NCBI GenBank assembly: GCA_964627535.1
Contig: CAZVJW010000063.1
Location: forward strand, 1-14,625
DNA from: UBA1447 sp964627535
Lineage (GTDB): Bacteria > Bacillota > Clostridia > Oscillospirales > Acutalibacteraceae
Direction of reading: 5' to 3'
DNA length: 14,625 bases
The stretch's first letter is position 1, and each line of letters opens with the position of its first letter. The position numbers and the translations under genes were made by a program. Below, in pieces: positions 12,382 to 14,625 of the stretch. Under the pieces are notes generated by a model. The model made no database searches, had not been told where the DNA came from, and saw only the letters and a list, made by a program, of their open reading frames with translations.

Positions 12382-14625
12382 ATGAAAAAGCGATTTTTGG
12401 CAATACTTCTTTCGGCAGTTATGGTGATAACGCTTTTCCCGATATCTGCACATGCGGCAATTGTCTACAATGCGCAGGAGGCCTATGATAATTTTTATAA
12501 CAAAGATCCCAAACCTCCTGCGGGAGCTTTGACGGTCAGCGGTGAAACTATAACGTTGTGGCAAGATGTGATACTAACGGGAGTAGTGTTGAGACCTACA
12601 GGAACTTTTACTTTTGATCTGCATGGGCATACCCTATCTTTTAGCTATAGTCTTACTTTAGACTCGGGTACACTTGTTATTGCGGATTCAATCGGAAACG
12701 GCAAGATCTTAAATTCTAATGGCGCTTCCATAATGGTTGCCGGAGGAACCCTTTTATTGGATACCGACAGTAATATTATCGGCGGTAAAGACACAGTCGC
12801 TGCGGTAACTGTCACAAATAACAGTGCAGGCAGCGGTACCCTCATGATGAACGGGGGAAAGATTACCGGCTACGGAGATGCTCCGGCAGTAAATGTTGAC
12901 GGCGGCGGCACCTTCACGATGAATACCGGCAATATTACCGGCGGCAATCTTATGGTTGGAGCTGTCAACCTTAGTAATAACGCCACTTTCTTCATGAATA
13001 ACGGGATTATTCAAAACACGAATCCAACCGGGTTGCGTGCTCTTTATATCGGCTCCGGCTGCACAGCCACAATGAACAATGGAGTTATTTCCGTCAATTC
13101 TGCCGAGAAAACTGAAACAGTAGGGGCGGTGTCCATTGAAAACGGGAACTTTATTATGAATGGCGGGGTTATTAACCAAAACAGATTGTCAGCTCATGGT
13201 ATAGCTTGTGATGGGTGTGCAACTGTCAGCGGAGGTAGAATATATGGAAGTTCCGTTGGAGTAGGAATAGAAATGATGAATAGTGAATTCAATTTTTATC
13301 AAGATGCTATTCTAACCCTTAAAGGTGTTCCGGACAAAAGTGCGTATATCTCCGGGATAAGAAGATACTTCGAGGATACATTGATAAATATAAGTACAGA
13401 TACAAAGGTCTTATATAGAGGAGTCATTCAAACAAGCATGCCCGAGACAGATTATTACCCCGGTGGAATAGTTGTAACCGCGGATCCTCCGAGTCCCGCG
13501 ATAACGACCGATACTTTGCCGGATGGCAGAATAGGCACAGCGTATTCTGCGCAGTTTGTAGCCAACCCCCAGGTCACTTCGCCAAAATTCTGGATGCTTA
13601 TAGACGGAACCTTACCGCCCAATATCAATCTTGATTTATACACCGGCGAATTAAGCGGTACCCCCACAACGGGGGGGGGATGGACATTCTATGTTTCGGT
13701 GGTAGATGGCTTTGGCAGCACAAGCGAAACATACGCAGCAAAACGGTTTGCTATTAAGATTGTAGATAGCTATTCTATCAGCGGATCGCCAACAAGCCTT
13801 AATTTCGCTGCGGACCCGGGGTATACTGCATCATCCGAGGCACAAAGCGTTACAATCACCAATACGGGCTCGGGGTCCATTAATCTTAACGCGCCTGCGT
13901 TTGCAACGGGTACTAATTTCACGATTATCACACCCGCAGGCTTTACAGATGCGTTCGGGAACAACACCACAAAGTCATTCAGTGTTCAACCTGTTGCAGG
14001 TCTTTCATACGGTACCTATACGGATACAGTAACGGTAACCGGTTCAAACAACACAAGCACAACGGTCAATGTAAGCTTTACGGTGAGTGGAAAACCGTTC
14101 ATCACATCCGACCCTGTAGACGCACGCGTTGCAGTAGGCAACACAGCAACTTTTGAAGTTGCGGCAACGGGCGAACCTGAACTCGGATACCTATGGCAAG
14201 TTTCGGCAAATAGAGCCGATTGGGCAGATGTTACAGACGGAACGGGCGCTGATTCGGCGAGCTATACCACGCCCGCAACTACACTTGGGATGGATGGTTG
14301 GCAATACCGCTGCGTTGTTACAAACAGCGAGGGCACTGCAACATCCGGGCCGGCTGCACTGAATGTGTATATACCCGTTTCGGGTGTCACCGTTACCCCG
14401 GCAACCGCGAGAATTGCAGTTGCCAAAACGGAGCAATTGGCAGCAAATGTTTTGCCTGTTGACGCGGCAACCAAGACCGTAACATGGGCATCATCCGACG
14501 AAAGCATTGCGACGGTGTCATCAACAGGCCTTTTAACAGCCGTGAAGGCCGGCATAGCGACAATAACAGCAACCACGGATGAAGGAGACTTTACAGACAC
14601 TTGCGAGGTCACCGTATATACGCCT
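12382..14625 (+). CDS. Large secreted multi-domain surface protein (adhesin-like), 3' end outside the window
   Basis: The frame is open for all 748 codons to the right edge, so the gene is partial. Residues 1-25 are a signal peptide (MKKRF, hydrophobic core, SAHA|A), so the product is exported. Residues about 30-360 form a repetitive beta-helix-like region with rungs near 155, 178, 203, 229 and 257, such as FTMNTGNITGGN, FFMNNGIIQN and FIMNGGVINQN. A putative-Ig (He_PIG) domain follows (about 367-461: GTAYSAQFVA, GTLPPNINLD, TGELSGTPTT), then a beta-sandwich domain (462-570), an Ig-like domain (571-664: GYLWQVSANR, WQYRCVVTNSEG) and a Big_2 domain (665-748: VSGVTVTPATARIAV, VTWASSDESIATVS). 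The cell-wall anchor, if any, lies beyond the window. ATG 12382 is preferred over ATG 12376 because only it has proper spacing from GGAGG. A run of nine G lies at 13671-13679. Confidence 0.85.
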   Translation, partial: MKKRFLAILLSAVMVITLFPISAHAAIVYNAQEAYDNFYNKDPKPPAGALTVSGETITLWQDVILTGVVLRPTGTFTFDLHGHTLSFSYSLTLDSGTLVIADSIGNGKILNSNGASIMVAGGTLLLDTDSNIIGGKDTVAAVTVTNNSAGSGTLMMNGGKITGYGDAPAVNVDGGGTFTMNTGNITGGNLMVGAVNLSNNATFFMNNGIIQNTNPTGLRALYIGSGCTATMNNGVISVNSAEKTETVGAVSIENGNFIMNGGVINQNRLSAHGIACDGCATVSGGRIYGSSVGVGIEMMNSEFNFYQDAILTLKGVPDKSAYISGIRRYFEDTLINISTDTKVLYRGVIQTSMPETDYYPGGIVVTADPPSPAITTDTLPDGRIGTAYSAQFVANPQVTSPKFWMLIDGTLPPNINLDLYTGELSGTPTTGGGWTFYVSVVDGFGSTSETYAAKRFAIKIVDSYSISGSPTSLNFAADPGYTASSEAQSVTITNTGSGSINLNAPAFATGTNFTIITPAGFTDAFGNNTTKSFSVQPVAGLSYGTYTDTVTVTGSNNTSTTVNVSFTVSGKPFITSDPVDARVAVGNTATFEVAATGEPELGYLWQVSANRADWADVTDGTGADSASYTTPATTLGMDGWQYRCVVTNSEGTATSGPAALNVYIPVSGVTVTPATARIAVAKTEQLAANVLPVDAATKTVTWASSDESIATVSSTGLLTAVKAGIATITATTDEGDFTDTCEVTVYTP

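Noticed and set aside
12754..13179. Minus-strand open frame of 141 codons with regular repeats
   Set aside because: The repetitive look comes from the plus-strand beta-helix repeats of the surface protein read in reverse.
12841..13200. CRISPR-like or tandem DNA repeat
   Set aside because: The periodicity is at protein level (about 25-28 residues with MNxGxI), DNA identity between units is low, and there are no spacers.

Overview
The window reads as an accessory stretch of a chromosome from a low-to-moderate GC Gram-positive anaerobe, most likely class Clostridia (Bacillota). The grounds are strong AGGAGG-type ribosome binding sites, sigma-A-like TTGACA/TATAAT promoters, and protein families typical of that group: DUF4386, DUF4256, YoaP-type acetyltransferase, AefR-like TetR and a Big_2/Ig-domain surface protein. 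This placement is inference. No rRNA, tRNA, CRISPR array, transposase or replication gene is visible.

Layout. (1) Bases 59-2738, plus strand: an HD-domain nucleotidase-like protein, a stand-alone D-Ala-D-Ala ligase-like enzyme and a cytoplasmic-looking right-handed beta-helix protein. (2) Bases 2770-2877: a 108-bp imperfectly palindromic repeat, copy A. (3) Bases 2892-6731: a SAM methyltransferase; a minus-strand pair (medium-chain dehydrogenase, then DUF4386 membrane protein) divergent from a TetR regulator; and an Imm-5-like putative immunity protein. (4) Bases 6736-6843: the same 108-bp repeat in inverted orientation, copy B. (5) Bases 6907-11982: a tight plus-strand run of pRiA4b ORF-3-like protein, GNAT/YoaP protein, a second Imm-5-like protein, DUF4256, DUF1801 and a glutaminase-A/DUF4965-type protein, closed by a rho-independent terminator at 12012-12050. 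(6) Bases 12382-14625: the first 748 codons of a large secreted, multi-domain surface protein that runs off the right edge, with its own promoter.

How the parts work together. The clearest regulatory unit is 3714-6118. TetR and the dehydrogenase/DUF4386 pair diverge around two related operators 40 bp apart. One operator covers the -10 element of a near-ideal minus-strand promoter; the other sits just ahead of tetR. This looks like an autoregulated, ligand-inducible stress or detoxification unit. The remaining genes are a mosaic of unrelated small accessory functions, split into blocks by the 108-bp palindrome; the end of a third copy lies at 34-56. Base composition changes sharply between genes (the ligase is very AT-rich, the first immunity gene very GC-rich), which suggests assembly by repeated acquisition.

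The observations most worth a second look are the palindrome family and its position directly against gene starts, the dehydrogenase whose only full-length start codon is AUA, the twin-operator TetR switch, the two same-length immunity-like paralogues without a toxin, and a G9 tract inside the surface-protein gene. I saw no single complete new system that I could defend.
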